Assembly: GCF_947494755.1 (NCBI RefSeq)
Contig: NZ_CANLVZ010000004.1
Location: 124,001 to 188,000 of the forward strand
Source: an uncultured Tateyamaria sp.
GTDB taxonomy: Bacteria > Pseudomonadota > Alphaproteobacteria > Rhodobacterales > Rhodobacteraceae
Length of the DNA: 64,000 nucleotides
Direction of reading: 5' to 3'
Positions 8,577 through 17,824 of this stretch are shown here, piece after piece (position 1 is the first letter of the stretch; the number at the start of each line of letters is the position of its first letter). Position numbers and translations under genes: made by a program. The notes beneath the pieces were generated by a model, which searched no databases, was not told the DNA's origin, and was given only the letters and a program-made list of their open reading frames with translations.

Positions 8577-10997
8577 TTAGGCGCGCAACCGCGCACCCGC
8601 CGGATCAAAGGGCGGAGCGTCAAGTATAGTTGCCTTATGGGGCTGTCCCAGCACCATCACCTCGACCTGATCGCCCGCTTTTGGCCCGGACACAAATCCC
8701 AGGGCGAGGCTTTGATTCACGCTGTAGCCGTAGGCCCCGGATGTGACCCGACCCACCCCCTTGCCCTCAAAAAAGATTGGCTCGCCACCCGTGGCATCCG
8801 CACCAGAGGCGGCGGTATCCGCATCATCCAATTGCAAAACCACCAGCGATTCGCGTGCAGGTTGCTGCATCACGTCGCGCACGGCCTCCTTGTTCAGAAA
8901 GTCCTTGTCCATCTTGATCAGCCGATCCAGACCAACCTCTTGGGGCCAATATTCGGGGCTGTATTCCCGGCTCCATGATCCATAACCCTTCTCGATGCGC
9001 AGGCTCATCAACGCGCGGCTGCCCACGGGGCCGATACCCATGTCGCGCCCCGCTTCGATCAGTGCCTCGTAAAGCCGATGTTGATCGGCTTGCGCGCAGT
9101 GCAGTTCCCATCCCAGATCGCCCGTGAACGACACGCGCAGAGCCAGTGCCTTGACCCCGGCAAGCTCGATCATGGCGGAGCGCATGAAGGGGAAATCGGT
9201 CGTTGCCAGCGAGGCATTGGTCATGCGCTGCAACAGATCACGGGCCAGCGGTCCGGCGACGTTAAAACCGCACATCGCGTCCGTATGAGAGATGAATATG
9301 GTGCCGTCCGGCAAGGGCACCTGTTTGAAGAACCGCTGGTGATAGCGTTCCGCCATGCCCGACCCGATGATCCAGAAGGTGTCGTCGGCGATGCGGGTCA
9401 CAGTGAAATCGCCCGCAATGCCACCGCGTTTGCTGATCAAGGGCGTGAGGCAGGACCGCCCGACTGCCTTTGGCATGCGATTGGCGAAAACCGCGTTCAG
9501 CCAGTCCTCGGCCCCCGGCCCTGTACATTCGTATTTCGCGAAGTTCGAGATATCGATGATCCCGCCGCGCTCGCGCAGCATCCGGCATTCCGCGCCCACC
9601 GGCCCCCACCAGTTCTGGCGGGTGAACCCGTCGGTGTCCTCAACGCCGGGTGCATCCGCAAACCATAAGGGGTGTTCCCACCCATAGTTCAGCCCCATGA
9701 CCGCACCCATATCGCGCTGCATTTCGTAGATGGGGCGCGTGCGCACGGGGCGCCCTGCACTGCGTTCCTCGTTTGGAAAGTGGATCTTGAAGCGGTTGGC
9801 ATATTGATCGCCCACGCGGGCCTTGGTGAACGCCTTGCCCGCCCATGACCCAAAGCGCGCCATATCCCAAGCGAACATGTCGTATTTCGTCTCGCCCTCA
9901 ATGATCCACTGCGCCGCAAGCAAGCCCATGCCGCCTGATTGGGAAAAGCCGGGAATGATCCCGTTGCAGCAGAAATAACCCGTCAGTTCCGGCACGGGGC
10001 CAAAGAGGACATTGGAATCGGGCGACCAGATCATCGGCCCGTTGATCACCCGTTTGATGCCTGCCGTACCGACCACAGGCACCCGGTCGATAGCGCGCAT
10101 CATGTTGTCCTCGATGCGCTCCAGATCATCGGCGAACAGCTCATGCCCAAAGCCCTGCGGCGTGCCGTTCTCGGCCCAGAACCGATAGTCTTTCTCATAG
10201 GCCCCGACGAGCAGGCCCCGCCCTTCTTGGCGCAGGTAGTATTCTCCGTCACGATCCGCCACGGATGGCAGGCGACGGTCCATTCCCGCGATCTCGGGGA
10301 TCGTCTCGGTCACGAAATACTGGTGCTCGGTCGGCTGCAACGGCAGCGTGATCCCGGCCAGTGCCGCCACCTCACGCCCCCACAGCCCGGCGGCATTCAC
10401 CACCCAAGGCGTTGCGATATCACCCTTTTCGGTGCGCACGATCCATGTCCCATCAGGCTGCTGTTCGGTGCCCGTGACCGGGCAGAACCGCACAATCTCG
10501 GCCCCGTTCTGGCGCGCTCCGGTGGCATAGGCGTTGGTCACACCCGACGGGTCCACATTGCCGCCTTCGGGTTCCCACATGATGCAGCGGATGCCGTCAT
10601 AATCGACCAGCGGGTGCAGGCGCTCCGCCTCGGCGCGGTCCACCTCGTGAAAATTCATGCCATAGAGTTTCGCCTTGGCCGCTTGCAGGCGCAGTTGATG
10701 CGCGCGCGCTTCGGTCTGCGCGAGATAGAGCGAGCCGGGCTGGAACACGCCGCAGCCCTGCCCGGTTTCCTGTTCAAGCTCTTTGTAAAGGCCCATGGTA
10801 TAGTGCTGAATACGGCTGATGTTGGTGCTGTCATGCAGCCCGTGAATGTTGGCCGCCGCATGCCATGTGGAGCCTGAGGTCAACTCATCCCGTTCCAGCA
10901 GGATCACGTCCGTCCAGCCCAGTTTGGTCAGGTGATAGAGAATCGAACAGCCGATAACGCCGCCGCCGATCACGACAGCCTGTGCGTGGGTTTTCAT
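8577..10997 (-). CDS. FAD oxidoreductase-GcvT fusion (dimethylglycine/sarcosine dehydrogenase type)
   Basis: The family oxidatively demethylates N-methyl amines and passes the one-carbon unit to tetrahydrofolate. The 806-aa product has a Rossmann FAD site VVIGGGVIGCSILYHL (residues 8-23), the STWHAA motif whose His46 would carry covalent FAD in dimethylglycine and sarcosine dehydrogenases, an FAO_M-like linker, and a GcvT aminomethyltransferase domain (about 430-806, with FNVAGPLARDLL and FTGDLGWELH). I start at ATG 10997 (MKTHAQAVV). A paralog lies at 12590 on the other strand. The substrate cannot be told from sequence; methylated glycines are likeliest. Confidence 0.88.
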   Translation of the reverse strand: MKTHAQAVVIGGGVIGCSILYHLTKLGWTDVILLERDELTSGSTWHAAANIHGLHDSTNISRIQHYTMGLYKELEQETGQGCGVFQPGSLYLAQTEARAHQLRLQAAKAKLYGMNFHEVDRAEAERLHPLVDYDGIRCIMWEPEGGNVDPSGVTNAYATGARQNGAEIVRFCPVTGTEQQPDGTWIVRTEKGDIATPWVVNAAGLWGREVAALAGITLPLQPTEHQYFVTETIPEIAGMDRRLPSVADRDGEYYLRQEGRGLLVGAYEKDYRFWAENGTPQGFGHELFADDLERIEDNMMRAIDRVPVVGTAGIKRVINGPMIWSPDSNVLFGPVPELTGYFCCNGIIPGFSQSGGMGLLAAQWIIEGETKYDMFAWDMARFGSWAGKAFTKARVGDQYANRFKIHFPNEERSAGRPVRTRPIYEMQRDMGAVMGLNYGWEHPLWFADAPGVEDTDGFTRQNWWGPVGAECRMLRERGGIIDISNFAKYECTGPGAEDWLNAVFANRMPKAVGRSCLTPLISKRGGIAGDFTVTRIADDTFWIIGSGMAERYHQRFFKQVPLPDGTIFISHTDAMCGFNVAGPLARDLLQRMTNASLATTDFPFMRSAMIELAGVKALALRVSFTGDLGWELHCAQADQHRLYEALIEAGRDMGIGPVGSRALMSLRIEKGYGSWSREYSPEYWPQEVGLDRLIKMDKDFLNKEAVRDVMQQPARESLVVLQLDDADTAASGADATGGEPIFFEGKGVGRVTSGAYGYSVNQSLALGFVSGPKAGDQVEVMVLGQPHKATILDAPPFDPAGARLRA

Positions 10998-11113
10998 GGG
11001 TCTCGTGCCTTTGGTCTCGTTTGCACCACCCACCTTGTGACTTCCGCCGCCGCGCGGCTTGCCCTCTGGACGACAAAACTATCCTCTCAGCGACAAGTTG
11101 CAGCGCTTGCGGG

Positions 11114-12484
11114 TCAGTCCGCGTCCTGCACGCCGTGATCATCCTGCAACGGGTCATCCGCATCTTCGCTGTCAAGCGCGTCCAGCACGGAATAGGCAGT
11201 GGATCTGCGCAACCGGTCCACATCCGGCTCGAAGGTCAGCGCAGCGCGGGCACGGCGGAACTCCAGCCCTGCGGCCACAAAAGCGGCCCGCCCCATATCC
11301 GGCGAGGGATGTTCGATCAGCCGCCCCAGGGCCGATTGCAGGCGTTGCTGCACTTCGATCACGCCCGCGCCATCCCGCGCCAGTGCGCCAAACGCATCCT
11401 CGATCAGGTCATTGGGGCTCAGCGGGCGGACCCACAGGCGGGGATATTCGACCTCGGCGTCCGACTTGGTTTCGTCCTGATAGTCCGACAGAATACGGGC
11501 CGAGCGGGTGATGACGTCGATGGCCGTGCCCGGATCATTGATGCCCGGCGACAGGGCTTTTGATGCAACCTCGCCCAACACCATCAGCCCAAAGCGCGGA
11601 TCCTGATTGTAGGTGCGCACATCGCCGAATTTGAAATGGGCCTGCACGATCTCGGTCATATCGCCGTCCTCGCACCCCTCTTCACGGTCGCGTGCTCGGT
11701 GGCCATAGGCGATCACATCCCCCTCCATCACAAACTTGCCGGGGTTCACGGCCATATAGAGGTCAAAGCCCTGCTCACGCGCCTTGTCGTCGAGGGATTC
11801 GTGATAGAAATGCTGCACATAGCCCGTTTCGGGCGCGCGGATGCTCTCGCAGTCTTCGGGCAACTCGGTCTCGTCCGTCCACGGGTTGGCCCCGAGGCAG
11901 GGCGTCTTCAGCCGTTCCTTGAACTGCGCGCGCGTGATCTTCTCAATCTGGCGGGTGGTGTCCATCAGGCTGCCGAAGGTCTGCAAATGCAGCACCCACC
12001 GCACCAGCGACCACACCACATAGATCAGCACCAGCACCGTCATCACGAACAGCACAAGCGCCCGGTCATCCGAGAATATCTGCAACTCGCGCAGGATGAT
12101 CCCCACCAGCGCATAGACATAGGCCCCGATGAAGCTGGCGAGCGTGTTCTGTGTGGTCGGGTCCTGCATGATCAGCCGATGCACCCGCGGCGTGAACTGC
12201 GAGGACGAGTTGCGATAGACCGTGACCATTACAGTCAGCGAAAAGGTGGTGACCGCAAGCATCGCGCCCGCAATGATCGACAAGAGCCGATCCGCCGCCT
12301 TACCGCTGACATAGCCCGACACCTCGTCCGGCAGGGTCGGCCCCAGCAGGGACGCCACGCCAAGCGCCACAACCGCCATCGCCCCCACAAACAGCACCCT
12401 CACCCATAACTGGGCCAGAAGCTCCTTGCCCAAACGCCAGACCAGACGTTGCCACGCTCCAAATTTCGAAATCAACGGTCCCAT
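11114..12484 (-). CDS. DUF2254 predicted membrane protein
   Basis: The 456-aa product has about four membrane spans in the first 170 residues (including VRVLFVGAMAVVALGVASLL and LVLFVMTVLVLIYVVWSLV), then a soluble C-terminal region with FYHESLDDKAREQGFD and SPGINDPGTAIDVI, typical of DUF2254. Function is unknown. GAGGGCGCG before the ATG at 12484 supports this start; GTG or TTG codons further upstream in frame are alternatives. It lies between the two dehydrogenase paralogs and is divergent from the second, sharing a 105-base control region with it. Confidence 0.85.
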   Translation of the reverse strand: MGPLISKFGAWQRLVWRLGKELLAQLWVRVLFVGAMAVVALGVASLLGPTLPDEVSGYVSGKAADRLLSIIAGAMLAVTTFSLTVMVTVYRNSSSQFTPRVHRLIMQDPTTQNTLASFIGAYVYALVGIILRELQIFSDDRALVLFVMTVLVLIYVVWSLVRWVLHLQTFGSLMDTTRQIEKITRAQFKERLKTPCLGANPWTDETELPEDCESIRAPETGYVQHFYHESLDDKAREQGFDLYMAVNPGKFVMEGDVIAYGHRARDREEGCEDGDMTEIVQAHFKFGDVRTYNQDPRFGLMVLGEVASKALSPGINDPGTAIDVITRSARILSDYQDETKSDAEVEYPRLWVRPLSPNDLIEDAFGALARDGAGVIEVQQRLQSALGRLIEHPSPDMGRAAFVAAGLEFRRARAALTFEPDVDRLRRSTAYSVLDALDSEDADDPLQDDHGVQDAD

Positions 12485-12589
12485 CGCGCCCTCGAATGGT
12501 TTGTTATCGACATCCAAGGTCGCTTTTTTGCGCTCCTGCCCGAGTGTCACACATAGTGTGCACCTGTCAGCGTCAAGGAGCCATAGGAT

Positions 12590-14998
12590 ATGAAGACCAC
12601 CACCCGTGTTGTCGTGATCGGAGGCGGCGTTGTCGGCGCATCCGTGTTGTACCACCTGACGAAACTGGGCTGGTCGGATGTCATGCTGGTGGAACGCTCC
12701 GAATTGACCTCGGGTTCCACGTGGCACGCTGCGGGCGGCTTTCACACGCTCAATGGCGATACCAATATGGCTGCCCTTCAGGGCTATACCATCCGTCTTT
12801 ACAAAGAGTTGGAGGAGATCACGGGCCTCTCCTGCGGGCTGCACCATGTGGGCGGCGTTACCTTGGCCGACAACCGGGATCGGTTCGACATGCTGCTAGC
12901 CGAGCGGGCCAAGCATCGCTTTATGGGGCTTGAGACCGAGATCGTGACGCCAGATGAAATCCGCGACATCGCCCCGATCACCAACACCGACGGAATTATC
13001 GGCGCGCTTTATGACCCGCTCGATGGCCACCTTGATCCATCCGGCACCACCCACGCCTATGCCAAGGCCGCACGCATGGGCGGGGCGGTGATTGAAACCC
13101 ACACCAAGGTGGTCGAAACCAATCAGCGCGCCGATGGTACATGGGATGTGGTCACCGACAAGGGCACCATCCACGCCGAACATATCGTCAATGCCGGCGG
13201 GCTTTGGGCGCGCGAAGTCGCGGCGATGGCGGGCCTTTACCTGCCGCTGCACCCGATGGAGCATCAGTACATCGTTACCGACGAGATTGCCGAGATATAC
13301 AACCGCGACGGCGAACATCCGCATGTGATGGACCCGGCGGGCGAAAGCTATCTGCGCCAGGAAGGGCGCGGGCTGTGCATCGGATTTTACGAGCAACCCT
13401 GCCGTCCATGGGCCGTCGATGGCACCCCGTGGGACTTCGGGCACGAATTGCTGCCGGATGATTTCGACAAGATCGAGGAGTCGATTGCCTTCGCCTACAA
13501 GCGCTTCCCTGTGCTGGAAACGGCGGGCATCAAGTCGGTGATCCACGGCCCCTTCACCTTTGCGCCCGATGGCAACCCGCTGGTGGGGCCGATCCCGGGC
13601 CTGCGCAACTATTGGTCGGCTTGCGGCGTCATGGCCGGGTTCTCCCAAGGCGGCGGTGTGGGCTTGATGCTGGCGCAATGGATGATCGAGGGCGAGCCCG
13701 AGCGGGACGTGACGGCGATGGACGTGGCCCGGTTCGGGTCGTGGATCAGCCCGGGCTATACCCGCCCCAAGGTGGTCGAGAATTATCAGAAACGCTTTTC
13801 CGTGGCTTATCCGAACGAGGAACTGCCTGCCGCGCGGCCCAACCGCACGACGCCGATGTATGACACTTTTTCGGGCATGGGTGCGGTCTGGGGCGCGCAA
13901 TACGGGCTCGAGGTGCCAAACTACTTCGCGCAAGGCGATGAGCCGACCTATGAAACGCCATCCTTCCGCCGCTCCGACGCGTTCGAGGCGACCGCGCGTG
14001 AGGTCAAGGCGGTACGCAGTGGTGTCGGCATCAACGAAGTGCATAATTTCGGCAAATATCGCGTCACCGGGCTGCGGGCGCGGGCATGGCTCGACCGGGT
14101 GATGGCGGGCCGCGTGCCCGCTCAGGGACGCATCTCTCTCACACCGATGCTGTCGCCCAAGGGCAAGCTGATCGGGGATTTCACCATGTCCTGCCTGTCC
14201 GAGGACGACTTTCAGCTGACCGCCTCCTACGGCGCGCAGGCCGTGCACATGCGCCACTTCCACAATAAGGCTGAGGACGGTATGCGCATCGAAAACATCT
14301 CGGACCAGCGCACCGGCTTTCAGATCGCAGGCCCCCGCGCGCGTGAGGTTCTGCAGGGCTGCACCCGCACCGACATCTCGGACATGAAATTCCTTGACGT
14401 GTGGCAGATCATGGTGGGCATGACCGACTGCATCGTGCAGCGCGTCAGTTATACCGGCGATCTGGGGTTCGAGATCTATTGCGACCCGCTGTCCCAACGC
14501 CAGTTGTGGACCACTTTGTGGGAGGCTGGCCAGCCTCACGGCATGATCCCATTCGGGATGCGCGCGATGATGTCGCTGCGGCTCGACAAGTTCTTTGGCG
14601 GTTGGCTGCTTGAGTTCTCGCCCGACTACACGGCGGCGGAAACGGGGCTCGATCGATTCATCTCGTGGAAAAAGAACACCGATTTCATCGGACGTGCCGC
14701 GGCAGAGGCCGAGCGCGCCAATGGACCGACCCGCAAACTCTGCGCCTTCATCGTCGAAGCGGAGGATGCGGATGTGCAAGGGTACGAACCGATCTGGATG
14801 GATGGCACGGTGGTGGGCTTCTGCACCTCGGGCGGCTATTCCCATCATGCGGGGCTGTCGGTGGCCCAAGGGTTCCTGCCCGTCGACAGAATCGAAGAGG
14901 GCCGCGCGATCGAGATCGAAATCCTTGGCCATATGCGCGCGGCGCGCGTTGTGACCACACCGCTGTTTGATGCGGATGGCGCGCGGATGCGGGGGTGA
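12590..14998 (+). CDS. FAD oxidoreductase-GcvT fusion, second paralog
   Basis: The 802-aa product has the same architecture as the protein at 8577: FAD site VVVIGGGVVGASVLYHL (residues 7-23), STWHAAGG with His46 at the covalent-FAD position, then a GcvT folate domain (about 430-802, with FQIAGPRAREVLQ and YTGDLGFEIYC). The N-termini are strikingly similar while the middles diverge, suggesting an old duplication with different substrates. GGAGCCATAGG precedes the ATG. A MobA-like gene follows after 13 bases. Dimethylglycine, sarcosine or related methylamines are plausible substrates. Confidence 0.88.
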   Translation: MKTTTRVVVIGGGVVGASVLYHLTKLGWSDVMLVERSELTSGSTWHAAGGFHTLNGDTNMAALQGYTIRLYKELEEITGLSCGLHHVGGVTLADNRDRFDMLLAERAKHRFMGLETEIVTPDEIRDIAPITNTDGIIGALYDPLDGHLDPSGTTHAYAKAARMGGAVIETHTKVVETNQRADGTWDVVTDKGTIHAEHIVNAGGLWAREVAAMAGLYLPLHPMEHQYIVTDEIAEIYNRDGEHPHVMDPAGESYLRQEGRGLCIGFYEQPCRPWAVDGTPWDFGHELLPDDFDKIEESIAFAYKRFPVLETAGIKSVIHGPFTFAPDGNPLVGPIPGLRNYWSACGVMAGFSQGGGVGLMLAQWMIEGEPERDVTAMDVARFGSWISPGYTRPKVVENYQKRFSVAYPNEELPAARPNRTTPMYDTFSGMGAVWGAQYGLEVPNYFAQGDEPTYETPSFRRSDAFEATAREVKAVRSGVGINEVHNFGKYRVTGLRARAWLDRVMAGRVPAQGRISLTPMLSPKGKLIGDFTMSCLSEDDFQLTASYGAQAVHMRHFHNKAEDGMRIENISDQRTGFQIAGPRAREVLQGCTRTDISDMKFLDVWQIMVGMTDCIVQRVSYTGDLGFEIYCDPLSQRQLWTTLWEAGQPHGMIPFGMRAMMSLRLDKFFGGWLLEFSPDYTAAETGLDRFISWKKNTDFIGRAAAEAERANGPTRKLCAFIVEAEDADVQGYEPIWMDGTVVGFCTSGGYSHHAGLSVAQGFLPVDRIEEGRAIEIEILGHMRAARVVTTPLFDADGARMRG

Positions 14999-15011
14999 TA
15001 TACCCCTGCCC

Positions 15012-15611
15012 ATGATACCGATCCTGATCCCGGCTGCGGGCGCGTCCTCGCGGATGCGCGGCGCGGACAAGCTGCTGCAAGAGGTGGATGGCGTTGCGTT
15101 GCTGCGCCGTCAGGCGATCATGGCGCGGGCGATCAGCGGTGATGTGCGGATCGGCCTACCACTCGGCCCCCATCCCCGCTACGACGCGCTTGAGGGGTTG
15201 GACGCCACATTGATCCCCGTGCAGGACGCGAGCGACGGGTTTGGGCACACCCTACGCGCCCTCTTTGCCAGCCTTGAGGACGTCACAAACCACACCTTGC
15301 TGCTGTTGCCCGATCTGCCCGACATTGGCGAAAGTGATCTGCGCGCCGTCCTTGATGCACGTAACGTGGCCCCCGATGCGCTGATCTGGCGGGGCGCGAC
15401 GCCCGACGGGAAAGGTGGCCACCCGATGCTGATCCACCAGATGATTTTCCCTGAATTTCAAAGGATTACAGGCGACGATGGCGGGCGCGACATCATCCGC
15501 GCCCTCGGGGATCGCGTCCATCACGTGACCTTCGCAGATGACCGCGCGCGCCGCGATCTGGACACGCCCGAAGCGTGGGCCGCATGGCGCGCGGCCCGGG
15601 ATGCTACTTGA
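15012..15611 (+). CDS. MobA/MocA-like nucleotidyltransferase
   Basis: The 199-aa product starts MIPILIPAAGASSRMRGADK, the nucleotide-binding signature (PAAGxSxRM-x-xxDK) of NTP-transferase family 3. It also has LLPDLPDIGESDL (metal-binding Asp region) and GGHPMLI, as in MocA-type cytidylyl/guanylyltransferases that finish molybdopterin cofactors. It follows the FAD-GcvT gene by 13 bases; no molybdoenzyme is in the window, so the substrate is open. Its stop overlaps the stop of the converging Hint protein by eight bases. Confidence 0.8.
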   Translation: MIPILIPAAGASSRMRGADKLLQEVDGVALLRRQAIMARAISGDVRIGLPLGPHPRYDALEGLDATLIPVQDASDGFGHTLRALFASLEDVTNHTLLLLPDLPDIGESDLRAVLDARNVAPDALIWRGATPDGKGGHPMLIHQMIFPEFQRITGDDGGRDIIRALGDRVHHVTFADDRARRDLDTPEAWAAWRAARDAT

Positions 15612-17475
15612 GGCGATCCACGATAATCTCGGCCTCGTGCCGCTTAAGTGACAAACGCGCCGCACCATAGCTGTCGAGACCCGCCAGCGTCTCCAACTCG
15701 GGAAACAGCGACAAAACCTCGTCGCGCTGCTTGGTTCCGATGCCACGCAACGAGTGATCGCCGGGCTGGAAGCTTTCTGACCATGCGCCATCCGCCAACA
15801 CGACTTCGTGCTGATCGAACATCAGGTGCAGATAGCTGACAGAGTCGGTGCGCACCTGATCGATGCCATCAAGGCCGGTCAGATGCTTGGCCGCGATCAG
15901 CACTTCGCGCTCATCAAACATGACAGCCGCCAGATCGGAGGTGACAAGCATCCGGTGCTGCGGGCTGACCATCATGTCGCGTTCAGGCAGGCCCCTGCCC
16001 AACGCCCCCTTGCGGATCAGCACAGGCTGGTAATCACGGTGTGCGCGCATGTCCGCTGCGCCAAGATCACGACGACCCACCCAACGCAGCGCCTGAACGC
16101 CATTGTCGCGGGTAAATACCTTGTCACCGGGGCGCAAATTCTCGACAGCGACTTCGCCCTTTTGGGTGGCGATGCGGGTGCCGGGGGTGAAGCAGATGAT
16201 GATCTGCTCGATCTCGGAGTAGGTGACGGTGCGGGCCACGTTGCCGTTTTCATCCAGCAGTTCCACGGTGCCGGATTCCGGGCCGCTCTGGATCACGTTG
16301 GCGCGCACACCGGTCAGGTCCAGAATATCGATGTCGGAGCCATCCGCATCCTCACCGCCGATGATGGTGGAATTCCCCAGACCATCTAAGGTAAAGCGAT
16401 CCGATCCAAACCCGCCTTCGGCAAGATCATTGTCGGGGCCGACTTGCAGCACGTCCTCACCGTCGCCGCCAAGCAGGGTGTCATCCCCCTTCCCGCCCGC
16501 GAGGAAGTCCGCGCCCGCGCCGCCATCAAGCAGGTCCTGACCTTGGCCGCCCTCAAGCGTGTCATCGCCTTCGCCGCCGTCAAGCGTGTCGTCACCCCGT
16601 CCGCCAAGCAGGCTGTCATTGCCGCCCTGCCCGAAAATCTGGTCCTGCCCGCTGCCGCCATCAATTGTGTCATTGCCCGCCTCGATGGGCGTCACAACAG
16701 CGTCATCGATCAAATCGCCTGAGAACGAAAAACCGGAATTTGTTGTGCGCGCTTCCAGCGTGAATTCCAGAAACTCGCGATTTTCAAATTGCGCCGAGAA
16801 CCACGCATCCTGATCGGACGGGTTGTTCTGCTCGCCGCCCGCCGCTGTGATGGTGCCCGGGCCGGTCGTCACATTCAGCGAGGTGTCGCCGCTGACGCCA
16901 AATGCGGTAAAGCTGCTGGTGTTGATCGTCACCGCCTCGCGGTCGCCCACACTGTTGCGATCAAGGTCGTTGATGGTGGCCACCGAATTCAGCGCGATCG
17001 GGGTGCCGGTCGTTGCATTCGGGCTGTCGGGGATGAAAAATTCCATCCGGAAATCGGCTGTATCGCCCGGCCCATTGCCGTTCATCAGAATTTCCGAGCC
17101 GTTGCCACCAGACAGGTCAACCGTCAGAAACGGGTCGGATTTGGACACCAGGATGATGCGGGCCGAGACCTGCGTGCCGTCCTCAAGCTGCGCGACATTG
17201 CGGTAGACAGCCGATTGCCCGGCTACTGCGTTGTTGTCGGCATTATCCGGGGTGACCAGATTATTGATGTCGATGACAAGCGGGGTCGCGTTATTGCCCG
17301 GCGCCGTGCCCGTGCCCGCATCGCCAAACAGGGTGTCATTGCCACCGCCGCCCAAAATGCTGTCGTCACCGCCCTCGCCCGAGGCCAGATCCTGTCCACC
17401 AAATGCGTTGATTGTGTCGTTATCCGCACCCCCTTGAAGGGTGTCGTTGTTTGATGTCCCATTGAACACTGGCAT
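15604..17475 (-). CDS. RTX-repeat protein with C-terminal Hint domain (623 aa)
   Basis: The product has no signal peptide and opens with Asp/Gly-rich RTX nonapeptides (residues 5-52), then a globular domain (about 55-265) of unknown fold, a second RTX block (about 268-365) and a Hint_2 (Hedgehog/intein) domain of 196 residues. That domain starts at Cys428 (CFTPGTRIAT), with LRPGDKVFTRDNG and VSPQHRMLV. RTX repeats bind calcium and mark type I secretion; the Hint Cys could cleave the chain at its own N-terminus. It lies in tandem with the larger paralog at 17795. No secretion ATPase is nearby. Confidence 0.85.
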   Translation of the reverse strand: MPVFNGTSNNDTLQGGADNDTINAFGGQDLASGEGGDDSILGGGGNDTLFGDAGTGTAPGNNATPLVIDINNLVTPDNADNNAVAGQSAVYRNVAQLEDGTQVSARIILVSKSDPFLTVDLSGGNGSEILMNGNGPGDTADFRMEFFIPDSPNATTGTPIALNSVATINDLDRNSVGDREAVTINTSSFTAFGVSGDTSLNVTTGPGTITAAGGEQNNPSDQDAWFSAQFENREFLEFTLEARTTNSGFSFSGDLIDDAVVTPIEAGNDTIDGGSGQDQIFGQGGNDSLLGGRGDDTLDGGEGDDTLEGGQGQDLLDGGAGADFLAGGKGDDTLLGGDGEDVLQVGPDNDLAEGGFGSDRFTLDGLGNSTIIGGEDADGSDIDILDLTGVRANVIQSGPESGTVELLDENGNVARTVTYSEIEQIIICFTPGTRIATQKGEVAVENLRPGDKVFTRDNGVQALRWVGRRDLGAADMRAHRDYQPVLIRKGALGRGLPERDMMVSPQHRMLVTSDLAAVMFDEREVLIAAKHLTGLDGIDQVRTDSVSYLHLMFDQHEVVLADGAWSESFQPGDHSLRGIGTKQRDEVLSLFPELETLAGLDSYGAARLSLKRHEAEIIVDRLK

Positions 17476-17794
17476 GGCAGAAAACCCCTGACTTCAATCG
17501 CACGTGATGGTCTGCGGCTGACCATCCCCAAGACATCAACACGCTGGAGTGTGATTTAATTCAAATCGACGTGGAATTCAGGGGGAAAATTAACGAGATG
17601 GTAAACTTGGCCCCGAAAAAGGCACTTTCTAGCCACATTGAGGTCAATAACGCCCCCATTTGCGAAACAATAGGTCATTTTAGGGCCTACTGACGACAAG
17701 AGACGGGCGCAGCCCCCTGCCCCGTCTCTCACGTTTTCCGCGAATCATGCGGAAAATGCTGCACAGATCCTAGCGATGCACGAAGCGCGCGACC
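17476..17794. other. intergenic region between the two Hint/RTX genes
   Basis: This 319-base stretch contains no gene I can support. It holds the leader of the 623-aa gene (AGGGG about 11 bases before its ATG), an AT-richer stretch (17530-17690) that probably carries its promoter, and a 9-bp hairpin near 17699-17729. The hairpin suggests that the smaller gene is transcribed separately from the larger one upstream. Confidence 0.6.
17699..17729 (-). terminator. hairpin downstream of the 1912-aa gene
   Basis: AGAGACGGG (17699-17707) pairs perfectly with CCCGTCTCT (17721-17729) around a 13-base loop. It lies about 65 bases past the stop of the large Hint gene. No strong T-run follows on the minus strand, so it may stabilise RNA or act with Rho rather than terminate alone. 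The loop AGCCCCCTGCCC is shared with a hairpin near 44450. Confidence 0.4.
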
Positions 17795-17824
17795 TCAGGT
17801 CAGGAGCCGCGCTTCGTGTTTTTT
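17779..17824 (+). terminator. 11-bp hairpin with T-run overlapping the large Hint gene's 3' end
   Basis: CACGAAGCGCG (17779-17789) pairs perfectly with CGCGCTTCGTG (17808-17818), followed on the plus strand by six T (17819-17824). The right arm lies inside the last codons of the 1912-aa gene and its stop codon sits in the loop. In the plus direction it has the form of an intrinsic terminator, yet no plus-strand gene precedes it; it may block antisense transcripts or protect the mRNA 3' end. Confidence 0.45.
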
